Origin: Aliarcobacter sp.
GTDB lineage: Bacteria > Campylobacterota > Campylobacteria > Campylobacterales > Arcobacteraceae
Direction: 5' to 3'
Assembly: GCA_028688995.1 (NCBI GenBank)
Contig: JAQTXB010000005.1
Location: 158,725-222,724 of the forward strand
Length of the DNA: 64,000 nucleotides
Within the stretch, counting starts at the first letter, position 1; every line of letters starts with the position of its first letter. Both the position numbers and the translations under genes were made by a program. Below are positions 1 through 9,424 of the stretch, in pieces. A model generated the notes under the pieces. That model was not told the DNA's origin and searched no databases. It worked only from the letters and a program-made list of their open reading frames with translations.

Positions 1-311
1 AAGCAAGAGCAACATTTGCTAACCAAAAAAATGATTTAATATCTGGATTATTTGTGAAAATAAGAATTGATGGTTTAATATATAAAAATGCTATTAGTAT
101 TCCACAAACTTCACTTCTTCAAGATACTACAGGAGCTTTTGTTTATATAGTAAAAGATAATGAAGCAGTAAGAACTCCAGTTAAAATTGAGAATATTTCA
201 AAAGATACTTATATTATAAATGATGGATTAAATGAAGGTGATATTGTTATTACAAATAATTTAACTAAATTAAAATCTGGTTCTCCTATTACCTTAATGT
301 CAAAGGAATAA
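1..311 (+). CDS. RND efflux periplasmic adaptor (MFP), C-terminal part, truncated by window start
   Basis: Open frame running in from the left edge; C-terminal text (IPQTSLLQDTTGAFVYIVKDNEAV...GLNEGDIVITNNL) typical of HlyD/AcrA-type adaptors; directly precedes an RND permease. Confidence 0.8.
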   Translation, partial: ARATFANQKNDLISGLFVKIRIDGLIYKNAISIPQTSLLQDTTGAFVYIVKDNEAVRTPVKIENISKDTYIINDGLNEGDIVITNNLTKLKSGSPITLMSKE

Positions 312-314
312 AAA

Positions 315-3300
315 ATGTTTTCAGAATTTTTTATTAAAAGACCAATTTTTGCAACAGTTTTATCAGTTATTATTGTTATTGCAGGAATTATATCAATTAA
401 AGGTTTACCTGTTGAAGAGTATCCCGAAGTTATTCCTCCACAAGTTAGTGTAATGGCAACATATACGGGTGCAAATGCTGAAACTATTTCAAAAACAGTT
501 GCAGCTACTCTTGAACAGCAAATTAATGGTGTAGAAAATATGATGTATATGTCTTCTACTTCATCAGATGGATCGCTTACTCTTGATATATATTTTAAAA
601 TAGGTACAAATATTGATGATGCAACTATTAATGTCAATAATCGTGTTCAAATGGCTTTAAGTAGTTTACCAACAGAAGTTCAAACTCAAGGTGTGACTGT
701 AACAAAACAATCTTCTAATCTTTTACTTATGATTTCATTGTTATCCCCTAAAAATACTTATGATGAATTATATATGGCCAATTATGCTACAGTTAATATT
801 GTTGATAAATTAAAAAGAGTTACAGGTGTGGGAAATATTACACTATTTAGTGATAAAGAATATTCTATGAGAATATGGTTGAAAGCAGACCAATTAGTAA
901 AATATAATCTTACACCAACGGATGTACTGAATGCTATATCAGAACAAAATTCACAATTTGCAATAGGACGTTTAAATGAAACTCCATCAAATAATTCTCA
1001 AGCATATACATATACGATTACAACCCAAGGACGACTTGATAAAATTAGTGATTTTGAAAATATAATTTTAAAATCTAATACAGATGGTTCATCTTTAAAA
1101 TTAAAAAATGTTGCAACAATAGAATTAGGTTCTAATTCATATAGTGGGAATACAACACAAAATTCTCAAGAGGTAGTTCCTATTGGAATAAATTTACAAT
1201 CAGGAGCAAATGCTGTACAAACTGCTAAATTAATAAAAAATGAAATGGAAAATATAAGTCTTTCTTTCCCAAAAGATATAACATATAATATTCCTTATGA
1301 TACAACTTCATTTATACAAATTTCAATAAATGAAGTTATAAAAACATTTATTGAAGCACTTTTATTGGTAATTGTTATTGTATATCTTTTTTTACAAAAT
1401 GTAAGAGCCACAATTATTCCAATTATTGCCATTCCCATATCAATTATTGGTACATTTGCAGGAATGTATTTATTAGGATATTCAATAAATCTTTTAACTT
1501 TATTTGGATTGGTTCTTGCAGTTGGAATAGTTGTTGATGATGCAATTATTGTTATTGAGAATGTTGAAAGAATTTTACATTCAAATAAAGATATTACTGT
1601 AAAAGATGCAACAATTAAAGCTATGAAAGAAGTAACTGCACCTGTAATTGCTATAGTATTAGTTCTTTGTTCAATCTTTATTCCTGTTTCATTTATGGGT
1701 GGTTTTACAGGAGCTATGTACCAACAATTTGCTATAACTATTGTTATTTCAGTTGTTATATCTGGATTTGTAGCCTTAACTTTAACACCTGCTTTGTGTG
1801 CAATATTTCTAAAAAAAGTTGAACCAAAACCATTTTTATTTGTCAGAAAATTCAATGATTTTTTTGATATAACAACTAATTGGTTTATAAAAGGAGTAAA
1901 TTTAGTAATAAAACATAGTGTAATTAGCCTTATAATATTCATTAGTTTGATTGGAATAACCTATCAATTATTTCAAAAAGTACCATCTAGCTTAGTTCCT
2001 TTAGAAGATAAGGGTTATCTTATAGCTTCAGCTTCTTTACCACCTGCTTCATCATTACAAAGAACTATTAATGTAGGTAAAGAGATGAGTGATATTACTA
2101 AAAATATTTCTGAAATAGAAAATTCAATCATAATTTCTGGCTATGATATGTTTGGTGGAGGTAATGGAATAACAGCCTTTTTTACTTTAAAACCTTGGAG
2201 TGAACGTTTAGAAAAAGAACAATCAGCTGATTCAATTAGTGAGATTTTAAATAATGAATTTTATAATATAGCAGATGCTACTATATTTACTTTAACTGCA
2301 CCTCCAATTGATGGTTTAAGTAATTCAAGTGGATTTGAAATGTATCTACAAGATAAATCGGGTGGAAATTTAGAATCATTAAATAACACAGTTAATGCAA
2401 TTATAGAAAAGGCATCTAGTCGTCCTGAATTATCTATGGTTAGAAGTAGTTTAGATATATCTATTCCTCAATATCATATAACTGTAAATAAAGCAAAGGC
2501 TAAAGCCTTAGGTGTATCAATTAATGATATTTACAAAACTCTTCAAATGATGTTAAGTTCATATTATGTAAATGATTTTAATTTATTTGGAAAAACTTAT
2601 AAAGTAAATCTTCAAGCAGAATCAAATTTAAGAGAAAAACCTGATGATTTAAATTCAATTTTTGTAAAAGCAGAATCTGGAAAATTTATTCCAATGAGTA
2701 GCTTAGTTACAATGGAAAGAACTGTAGGTTCAAATACTTTAGATAGATTTAATGGCCTACCTTCTGCAAAAATTGATGGTGAAGCTTCTTTAGGATATTC
2801 ATCAGGAGATGCGTTAAAAGCTATTGAAGAAGTAGTTAAAGAAATTGCTCCTGAAGGATATGGAATTGCATGGGCAGGTACTTCTTATCAAGAAAAAGAG
2901 ATGAGTGGAAGTTCTCTACAGGCCTTTGTATTTGGATTAATATTTATCTTTTTAATTTTAGCTGCACAATATGAAAGATGGTTAATGCCATTAGCAGTAA
3001 TTACAATAGTTCCTTTTGCTGTATTTGGGGCAATTCTTGCAGTATATTTAAGGGGTTTAGGAAATGATATTTATTTTCAAATAGGTTTATTAATACTTAT
3101 TGGGCTTTCTGCAAAAAATGCAATTTTAATAGTAGAGTTTGCTATGCAAGCACAAGAAAAAGGTAAATCTATTTTAGAAGCTACTCTTGAAGCTGCAAGA
3201 CTTAGATTCCGCCCTATTATTATGACTTCATTGGCTTTTACAATTGGTGTTTTACCTTTAGCAATTAGTTCAGGGGCTGGTGCTGGAAGCCGTCATGCCA

Positions 3301-3434
3301 TAGGTACAGGAGTTATTGGAGGAATGATTGTATCTACAACTATTGCTATTTTCTTTATTCCACTATTTTACAGTTTATTAGCACGCCTTAATGCAAAATT
3401 TACAAAAAAAGGGAGAAGAAAAAATGAAGCTTAA
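315..3434 (+). CDS. RND multidrug efflux permease, HAE1/AcrB family
   Basis: 1039 aa; FFIKRPIFATVLSVIIVIAG N-terminus, GxxVDDAIIVIENVER and late GLSAKNAILIVEFA motifs. Confidence 0.95.
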   Translation: MFSEFFIKRPIFATVLSVIIVIAGIISIKGLPVEEYPEVIPPQVSVMATYTGANAETISKTVAATLEQQINGVENMMYMSSTSSDGSLTLDIYFKIGTNIDDATINVNNRVQMALSSLPTEVQTQGVTVTKQSSNLLLMISLLSPKNTYDELYMANYATVNIVDKLKRVTGVGNITLFSDKEYSMRIWLKADQLVKYNLTPTDVLNAISEQNSQFAIGRLNETPSNNSQAYTYTITTQGRLDKISDFENIILKSNTDGSSLKLKNVATIELGSNSYSGNTTQNSQEVVPIGINLQSGANAVQTAKLIKNEMENISLSFPKDITYNIPYDTTSFIQISINEVIKTFIEALLLVIVIVYLFLQNVRATIIPIIAIPISIIGTFAGMYLLGYSINLLTLFGLVLAVGIVVDDAIIVIENVERILHSNKDITVKDATIKAMKEVTAPVIAIVLVLCSIFIPVSFMGGFTGAMYQQFAITIVISVVISGFVALTLTPALCAIFLKKVEPKPFLFVRKFNDFFDITTNWFIKGVNLVIKHSVISLIIFISLIGITYQLFQKVPSSLVPLEDKGYLIASASLPPASSLQRTINVGKEMSDITKNISEIENSIIISGYDMFGGGNGITAFFTLKPWSERLEKEQSADSISEILNNEFYNIADATIFTLTAPPIDGLSNSSGFEMYLQDKSGGNLESLNNTVNAIIEKASSRPELSMVRSSLDISIPQYHITVNKAKAKALGVSINDIYKTLQMMLSSYYVNDFNLFGKTYKVNLQAESNLREKPDDLNSIFVKAESGKFIPMSSLVTMERTVGSNTLDRFNGLPSAKIDGEASLGYSSGDALKAIEEVVKEIAPEGYGIAWAGTSYQEKEMSGSSLQAFVFGLIFIFLILAAQYERWLMPLAVITIVPFAVFGAILAVYLRGLGNDIYFQIGLLILIGLSAKNAILIVEFAMQAQEKGKSILEATLEAARLRFRPIIMTSLAFTIGVLPLAISSGAGAGSRHAIGTGVIGGMIVSTTIAIFFIPLFYSLLARLNAKFTKKGRRKNEA

Positions 3435-4851
3435 TATTTATTCAATTTTTCTTATAGTTTTAATTTTAAATGGTTGTTCTACATCAAATGATTTAGTTAT
3501 TCCTCAAATAGAATTTCCTTCAGAATATAATAATAATACTGCTATTGATAAAAAAGATAGTATTGTTGAAGAAATGTGGTGGGAAAATTATCAAGATAAA
3601 AGATTATCTTCATTAATAGAAGAAACTCTAAAAAATAATTACGATTTACAAGCTGCAATGGTAAATATCTCTTTAAGTAGAGCTTCTTTATCATCAAAAG
3701 TATCAGAGCGTTATCCAACTCTTGAATTACAAGGCTCAGCAAATAAGCAAAAAACAAGTGCAAATGTTTTTGAATCAACTACTCAAAACAAGTATAACAA
3801 TTACTCATTAAGTGCTGTTTTAAATTATGAACTTGATTTATGGGGAAAATATAAAAATGCCGAAAACTCTGCAAAGGCATCTTTTCTTGCATCTTATGCT
3901 GCACGAGATACAATCAAACTTTCACTTGTCGCAAGTGTAATAGATAACTATTTTACACTTATTAGTTTAAATGAACAACTTAATATTATTAATCAAATCA
4001 TTTTAGCAAAAGAAGAAGAATTAAAAAGATACCAAAGACAATACAATGTAGGTTCAATATCAAAAATAGATATTTATCAAGAAAACTCTTCTTTAACAAA
4101 TATAAATATTGAAAAAAACTCAATCCAACAAGCCATATCTTTACAAAAAAGTACCTTAGCTATTTTAGTTGGAAAAACACCAAAAGAAATTGATGAATTT
4201 TGTAAAGAAGTTTTTGAAGAAAAATTACCTAAAGATATTATAGTTCCTGTAAATCTACCCTCTGAATTACTTAATAATCGACCTGATATTAAACAAGCAG
4301 AAGAAAATTTAAAAGCTTCTAATTATGATATTGCTGTAGCAAAAGCAATGTATTTTCCCAATATAAGTCTAACAGGACTTATAGGTTTTGAAAGTATAAA
4401 TTTAGATAACATATTTCAATCAAATTCAGCTAAAAATAGTTTAGGAAGTAACTTAGTTAGTCCAATTCTAAATACAGGAAAAATATCTGCAAATGTGGAT
4501 AGTGCAAAAAACAATAAAGAATTAGCAGAAATAAATTACAAAAAAACTGTACAACTAGCATTTCAAGAGGTCTATGACATATTAAATAAAAGAGATATAA
4601 TTCTTCAAGATATTGAACATCAAAAAGTACATTATACAAATATGTCAGAAATATTTAGAATAACTCAAAATCAATATCAACAAGGATATATAGATTATAT
4701 TGCTTTACAAAATGCAAAACTCAATTATCTTTCGAGTCAAACTAATTTAATTAGATTAAATCAATCATTATTAAGTTCAACGGTTTCTCTTTATAAAGCT
4801 TTAGGTGGTGGATGGAATAAAGAATATTTAACACATATTGAAAAACTTTAA
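3424..4851 (+). CDS. Outer-membrane efflux lipoprotein, TolC/OprM (NodT) family
   Basis: ORF 3391..4851; likely start 3424 (MKLNIYSIFLIVLILNGCS lipobox) after GGGAGAAGAAAA; overlaps the permease end; NNYDLQAA and NRPDIKQAEE motifs. Confidence 0.9.
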   Translation: MKLNIYSIFLIVLILNGCSTSNDLVIPQIEFPSEYNNNTAIDKKDSIVEEMWWENYQDKRLSSLIEETLKNNYDLQAAMVNISLSRASLSSKVSERYPTLELQGSANKQKTSANVFESTTQNKYNNYSLSAVLNYELDLWGKYKNAENSAKASFLASYAARDTIKLSLVASVIDNYFTLISLNEQLNIINQIILAKEEELKRYQRQYNVGSISKIDIYQENSSLTNINIEKNSIQQAISLQKSTLAILVGKTPKEIDEFCKEVFEEKLPKDIIVPVNLPSELLNNRPDIKQAEENLKASNYDIAVAKAMYFPNISLTGLIGFESINLDNIFQSNSAKNSLGSNLVSPILNTGKISANVDSAKNNKELAEINYKKTVQLAFQEVYDILNKRDIILQDIEHQKVHYTNMSEIFRITQNQYQQGYIDYIALQNAKLNYLSSQTNLIRLNQSLLSSTVSLYKALGGGWNKEYLTHIEKL

Positions 4852-4896
4852 AGTACAATATTCTATACTTTAATCAAAATATAATAAGGACAATAA

Positions 4897-5493
4897 ATGC
4901 CAAAAATAGTTAATTCAAATGAAAAAATCGATTTTATATGTGAAAAAGCCTATGAGGAGTTCATAAAAAATGGAGTAAACAGTTTTTCTTTGAATAAATT
5001 TATTGAATCTTTAAATATGTCAAAGGGGCAATTTTATCATTACTTCAAAACAAAAGAAGAACTAGTTTTTGAAGTAATTGATAGAAAAAGTGAAAAATTC
5101 TTTGTTAATACAGAAAAAGAAATAAAAGAAGCTCAAACATTTTTGGAAAAACTTTTAGCTCTTTTTTCTTTTTATTTAGTTTTATCTGCTCCTGAAAACA
5201 AACCTTTTGATAAATTTATGAAAGATACTTTTTATATGTATTTAAATATAGAAAATGAATTTATAAAACAAAAAAATGCAGAATGTTATGATTATTTGTT
5301 TAATGCCACAAATGAAATATTTGATGAAATGATTGCGCAAAAAACTTTGAATGAAAATGCTAAAAAATTCATTCCAAGCCTAATCGCAACTGCTGATGGT
5401 ATGTATTTACAATCTATCACTTTAGAAAACTACAATCTAAAAGAAAATCTAATTGATTACGTTAAAATGTTAGATGAATTACTAAAGAAATAA
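4897..5493 (+). CDS. TetR/AcrR family transcriptional regulator
   Basis: N-terminal HTH (SFSLNKFIESLNMSKGQFYHYFKTKEELVFEVI); downstream of RND operon. Confidence 0.9.
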   Translation: MPKIVNSNEKIDFICEKAYEEFIKNGVNSFSLNKFIESLNMSKGQFYHYFKTKEELVFEVIDRKSEKFFVNTEKEIKEAQTFLEKLLALFSFYLVLSAPENKPFDKFMKDTFYMYLNIENEFIKQKNAECYDYLFNATNEIFDEMIAQKTLNENAKKFIPSLIATADGMYLQSITLENYNLKENLIDYVKMLDELLKK

Positions 5494-5505
5494 ACCTTAA
5501 ATTTT

Positions 5506-6042
5506 TCACATTTGTTTTTCAAATTTGAACATTTCATCATCTTGCTCATCAAAATTATAATCTGATTTTTGATTTGGGTCAGGATGATATTTACTAAAAT
5601 ATTCCACTATTTTAAAACCACATTTATTCACATAAAAATGAATATTTCTTTTCTCAAAATAAGGAGTTGTAGTTTCCCATACTTTTGTTTTTGGATGTTT
5701 TTTTTCTATTGCTTTCCAAGCTTTATATCCGACACCTTTACTATGACAATTAGTTGCTATAAAAAATAACAATAACTTGTTGTGTTGAGTAACTTCATCA
5801 ATAGCCACAATAGCTCCACCAACAATATTTTCATCTAAAAGTACTTGATACACAATTGCACCAGCGTATTTAACAGAATCTTCAAAATCCAAATCAGAAG
5901 GAATTGGCTCATCTAAAACATGTCCAAACTCCTTTTCAGCTGATATTCTAAATGCTTCTTGTAAATCTGTTTTAAATTTATCAAGCTCAGTTTTTTGAGC
6001 AACTCTAAGAGTAACATTTGATTTGTTTACGCTATTTTTCAT
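5506..6042 (-). CDS. GNAT-family acetyltransferase
   Basis: GNAT-like core (LLLFFIATNCHSKGVGYKAWKAIEKKHP...FYVNKCGFKIVEYF). Confidence 0.7.
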   Translation of the reverse strand: MKNSVNKSNVTLRVAQKTELDKFKTDLQEAFRISAEKEFGHVLDEPIPSDLDFEDSVKYAGAIVYQVLLDENIVGGAIVAIDEVTQHNKLLLFFIATNCHSKGVGYKAWKAIEKKHPKTKVWETTTPYFEKRNIHFYVNKCGFKIVEYFSKYHPDPNQKSDYNFDEQDDEMFKFEKQM

Positions 6043-6056
6043 AATTTATTTCCTAT

Positions 6057-7379
6057 TTATATAATTTTATTTGGGCTAAATCTTATATACAAAATCACAG
6101 CTATTATAAAAGTAACAAATTCAGCCATTGGTATTGCCATAAATATACCATCTAAATCAAAGAAAAATGGCAAAGTAAATATAAAAAATACTGGCAAAAT
6201 AAAACTTCTCGATATTGCAATAATCATTGAAGCCAAAGGTTTATGTATTGCTGTTAAATATGCAGAAATTACAAGATTAAAACCATCAAAAAGAAAAGCT
6301 ATCCAAATAAACGTAGCAAAACTCAAAACAATTTCTTTTGTTTTATAATTATTATCTTCTAAAAAAACATTTGCAAGAGTATTTGGTGTAAATATGATTA
6401 ACAATATCATCACTATACCTACCAAACCAGTAGTTATAAAAGCTAATTTTAAAAAACCTTCTATTCTTTTATTTTCTTTTGCACCAAAATTTTTACTAAT
6501 AATTGGTTGTAAAGAATCACTTATTCCAAAACTTATCATTATTCCAATCAATAAAAGATAATTAATAACTGAAAATGCTGCAATTCCCTCTATACTAAAA
6601 TTTTTCATCATCACATAGTTAAAAATCAAAGTTGTTATTCCTACAGAAATCTCATTTACAAACTCAGAAGCTCCATTGTATGAAGCTTTTATAATTTGCA
6701 TATAACTTCCTATTGGTTTTACAAATTTCAAAGTTGCTTTTTTTGAAAAAAAATGAGGTAATAAAATAAATATCAAAGCAAGTTGAGAAATACCAGTTGC
6801 TAATGCTGCTCCAAAAATACCTTTTTGTAAATATACAATCATAAACCAATCTAATACCACATTTATAAGAGCACTTGAAAGTAAAGCAATAAAAGCAAGA
6901 TTTGGTCTATTATCAACTCTTACAAAATAATCTAAAACAACTCCTATCATCAAAAAAGGAATAAAAATCAACATAATAGATAAATACTCTATTGCAATTT
7001 TTGTTAAGTTCTCATCTGCTCCAAAAAGATGTAAAATAGTTTCAATATTTAAAAATAAAATTGTAGAAAATAGAAAACTAAATAAAGTAATACAAACAAT
7101 AGCTTTACTAAAAATCATAGATGCAGTTTTAATATCTCCCTGCCCTATTAGTTTTCCAGATGTAACACTACTACCAATTGCTAACATTAAAGCAAATCCA
7201 AACAGTAAAGAAAAAATAGGAAAAGTTATATTAATTGCTGCAAGTCCAAAATCTCCTACATAATTTCCTATAAAAAATCCATCAACAATATTTGCTGATG
7301 AAATGGCCAACATACCCAATACAGAAGGTATTGAGTACTGAAAAAAAACAGATGATATTTTATCTTTTATTACGTTCAT
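6057..7379 (-). CDS. MATE family efflux transporter
   Basis: 440 aa, ~12 TM segments, MATE-like N-terminus (SVLGMLAISSANIVDGFFIGNYVG). Confidence 0.9.
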   Translation of the reverse strand: MNVIKDKISSVFFQYSIPSVLGMLAISSANIVDGFFIGNYVGDFGLAAINITFPIFSLLFGFALMLAIGSSVTSGKLIGQGDIKTASMIFSKAIVCITLFSFLFSTILFLNIETILHLFGADENLTKIAIEYLSIMLIFIPFLMIGVVLDYFVRVDNRPNLAFIALLSSALINVVLDWFMIVYLQKGIFGAALATGISQLALIFILLPHFFSKKATLKFVKPIGSYMQIIKASYNGASEFVNEISVGITTLIFNYVMMKNFSIEGIAAFSVINYLLLIGIMISFGISDSLQPIISKNFGAKENKRIEGFLKLAFITTGLVGIVMILLIIFTPNTLANVFLEDNNYKTKEIVLSFATFIWIAFLFDGFNLVISAYLTAIHKPLASMIIAISRSFILPVFFIFTLPFFFDLDGIFMAIPMAEFVTFIIAVILYIRFSPNKII

Positions 7380-7389
7380 ATAATTTCTC

Positions 7390-7986
7390 TTAATTTATTT
7401 TTGATAACTTTTCAATCTCTAAACAGTAGTTTATTAATTGGGTTTTTAAATCATAATTTTCTATCTTAACTGATAATAAAAACATTCCATTCGCTCTTGC
7501 AAAAAAAGATTTTACTAACTTCTTTGAATCTGGATGAAAATTTCCTTTTTGAATTTCATCATCAAAGATTTGTTCTAAACTGTCAAATATATTTTTATAT
7601 ATACTATTATTAAACACTTTTATTTTATCATTACTTGAAGTAAGGTACATAAGAAAAGTATTAATATATAATTTTTTTAAATCACTGAAAGATTTTTCTT
7701 CATTTAAATATATCTCAAAAATTAAATTTATTTTATACATATAACTTTCTTCATATTTATATTTTTCTTTTATATTATTCATTATCTCAAACGATTTTTT
7801 TGACATAACTTGATAGATTAATTGCTCTTTTGTTGAAAAATAGTGATAAAACTGCCCTTTTGACATATTAATATCTGTGATAAATTTATTTAAAGAAAAA
7901 TCATCGATTCCAATTTCAACAAATACTTTGTATGCTTCATCACAAATATAATCAATTTTTTCATCTTTATTTACAATTTTTGGCAT
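7390..7986 (-). CDS. TetR/AcrR family transcriptional regulator, paralogue of 4897..5493
   Basis: MPKIVNKDEKIDYICDEAYKVF...FSLNKFITDINMSKGQFYHYFSTKEQL; closely similar N-terminus to the other TetR. Confidence 0.9.
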   Translation of the reverse strand: MPKIVNKDEKIDYICDEAYKVFVEIGIDDFSLNKFITDINMSKGQFYHYFSTKEQLIYQVMSKKSFEIMNNIKEKYKYEESYMYKINLIFEIYLNEEKSFSDLKKLYINTFLMYLTSSNDKIKVFNNSIYKNIFDSLEQIFDDEIQKGNFHPDSKKLVKSFFARANGMFLLSVKIENYDLKTQLINYCLEIEKLSKIN

Positions 7987-7999
7987 ATTTATCCTTTTA

Positions 8000-8057
8000 T
8001 AAACTGATGGTCTAATTATACTTATGAATACTTTATTTAATATAAACCATCAGTTTA
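8000..8057. promoter_or_regulatory. Putative TetR operator pair
   Basis: TAAACTGATGGT at 8000-8011 and its exact reverse complement ACCATCAGTTTA at 8046-8057, just upstream of the minus-strand TetR gene. Confidence 0.55.
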
Positions 8058-8146
8058 TTTAGAATAATATAAATTTATTATGGACAAATCTAAAGATAGT
8101 TTTTTTAAGATATAATGAATACATATAACTTAATAAAGGAGTTAAA

Positions 8147-8248
8147 ATGGCAAAAGGTAAAGACGTTAAAAAAGCAATAAAAAAAGAACCTGCGAAATCA
8201 ATGAAAGAAAAAAAAGCTGATAAAATAGCTAAAAAAAATTCAAAATAA
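8147..8248 (+). CDS. Small lysine-rich basic protein, 33 aa
   Basis: Hand translation MAKGKDVKKAIKKEPAKSMKEKKADKIAKKNSK*; AAAGGAG Shine-Dalgarno about 7 nt upstream; ends in a strong terminator hairpin. Below the ORF-track size cutoff. Confidence 0.7.
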   Translation: MAKGKDVKKAIKKEPAKSMKEKKADKIAKKNSK

Positions 8249-8274
8249 AGAAGAGTTTTTCTCTTCTTTATTTT
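8242..8274. terminator. Bidirectional intrinsic terminator shared by convergent genes
   Basis: AAAATAAAGAAGAG-ttttt-CTCTTCTTTATTTT perfect inverted repeat with flanking A/T tracts. Confidence 0.85.
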
Positions 8275-8774
8275 TGTACTAAAATTGATTCTTGTTTTAC
8301 AGCAAGTTGATTAAGTTCTTCAAAACGACTGCCATTAAATAGTTTGAATGATGCTGCAATAAATATTAAAACCAATGGAACAATTATTTTTCCACTCATT
8401 AAAAAAAGAACAACTCCAATAACTGCAATTATTTGAATTATTGCCCAAATAGTAAAAAGCATTGAAAGATAATTAGCAAAAAATACTGGCTCATCAATTG
8501 ATTTATTTGTCTCTTTTATTTTAAACATTGAATCTGATGCTAGCATACTTTTACGAATAATAATCACAATTGCAATTACAGTAACAGCCACAAGAAATGA
8601 AGAATATTTAAGTAGAGAAATAGTTTCAAGATCCTTTAAAATAGGTTGGAGTGGAGCGTATTTATATATGTAAAGCATAACTATTCCGTATATAATATCT
8701 CCGAAAACCATCATCAAATGTACAATTCTAAAGGATTGTAGTTTTTTTCTAATTAATGTACTCATCTCTTCCAT
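8268..8774 (-). CDS. Hypothetical membrane protein, 168 aa
   Basis: Full ORF with ~4 hydrophobic segments; ends in shared terminator. Confidence 0.65.
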   Translation of the reverse strand: MEEMSTLIRKKLQSFRIVHLMMVFGDIIYGIVMLYIYKYAPLQPILKDLETISLLKYSSFLVAVTVIAIVIIIRKSMLASDSMFKIKETNKSIDEPVFFANYLSMLFTIWAIIQIIAVIGVVLFLMSGKIIVPLVLIFIAASFKLFNGSRFEELNQLAVKQESILVQK

Positions 8775-8894
8775 TTCGTTAACTCCAAATTAATAATTTT
8801 CTAGAGTGTATTATTTTATTTGTTAATTTTTAATAATCTAATGTATACAAAATATCTGAATTACTATCTCTCTTGAAAACTTAAAAGTTTCCGC

Positions 8895-9380
8895 TTTCTC
8901 TTACTTTTTGGTCTCAAAAAAGTAAGCAAAAAAGACTGCCGAATTGATGAAGGCAAAGCTTCCTAAGATTTTAGTCTTTTTTTTCTGCGTTGCGGAACTC
9001 GTCGAAAAAGTGCATTTAGCACTTTTCTCTCCTCAAACAGTCCTCACTTTTCACCGAAAAAAAAGCCTAAAATCTTAGCTTCATCAAAGGCAGAATAAAT
9101 CCCGAGTGTTCAAACTATCTTTTTTAAATTGAGTAAAGAAAAGTTGTTAGTCAAAAAATCAAAAATGCAAATGTCCTTATCCCATATTCCAACATCTACA
9201 GAAGCTGAGCGTTTGTTTTCTCTTTTCGAAAAGGCTTGCAACTGTTTGAGTAAATAAATGTGCTAAATGCACATATTTATGAGTTTTGCAAGACAGAAAA
9301 GATAAAACAATAAGTGAAGGAACCCAAAGGGCTTCGAAGCCGTTGGTGGCTTTGCTTACTTTGTCCACACAAAGTAAGAA
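8895..9380. repeat. Inverted pair of ~145-bp nested-palindrome intergenic repeats
   Basis: Left copy anchors CTTACTTTTT..AAAAAGTAAG (8900-8926), GTGCATTTAGCAC (9010-9022), CTCAAACAGT (9032-9041); same anchors inverted at 9355-9378, 9260-9272, 9241-9250 with nearly identical spacing. Confidence 0.65.
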
Positions 9381-9424
9381 GAAGTAATGAGCTTTATATT
9401 TTTTAAGAGGAAATAGTTTTAATA

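Noticed and set aside
209-637. 142-aa minus-strand ORF
   Set aside because: Lies antisense across the RND adaptor end and permease start, which have strong family motifs; low-complexity Ile/Val-rich antisense translation.
1295-1942. 215-aa minus-strand ORF
   Set aside because: Fully antisense to the RND permease; no RBS or family motif.
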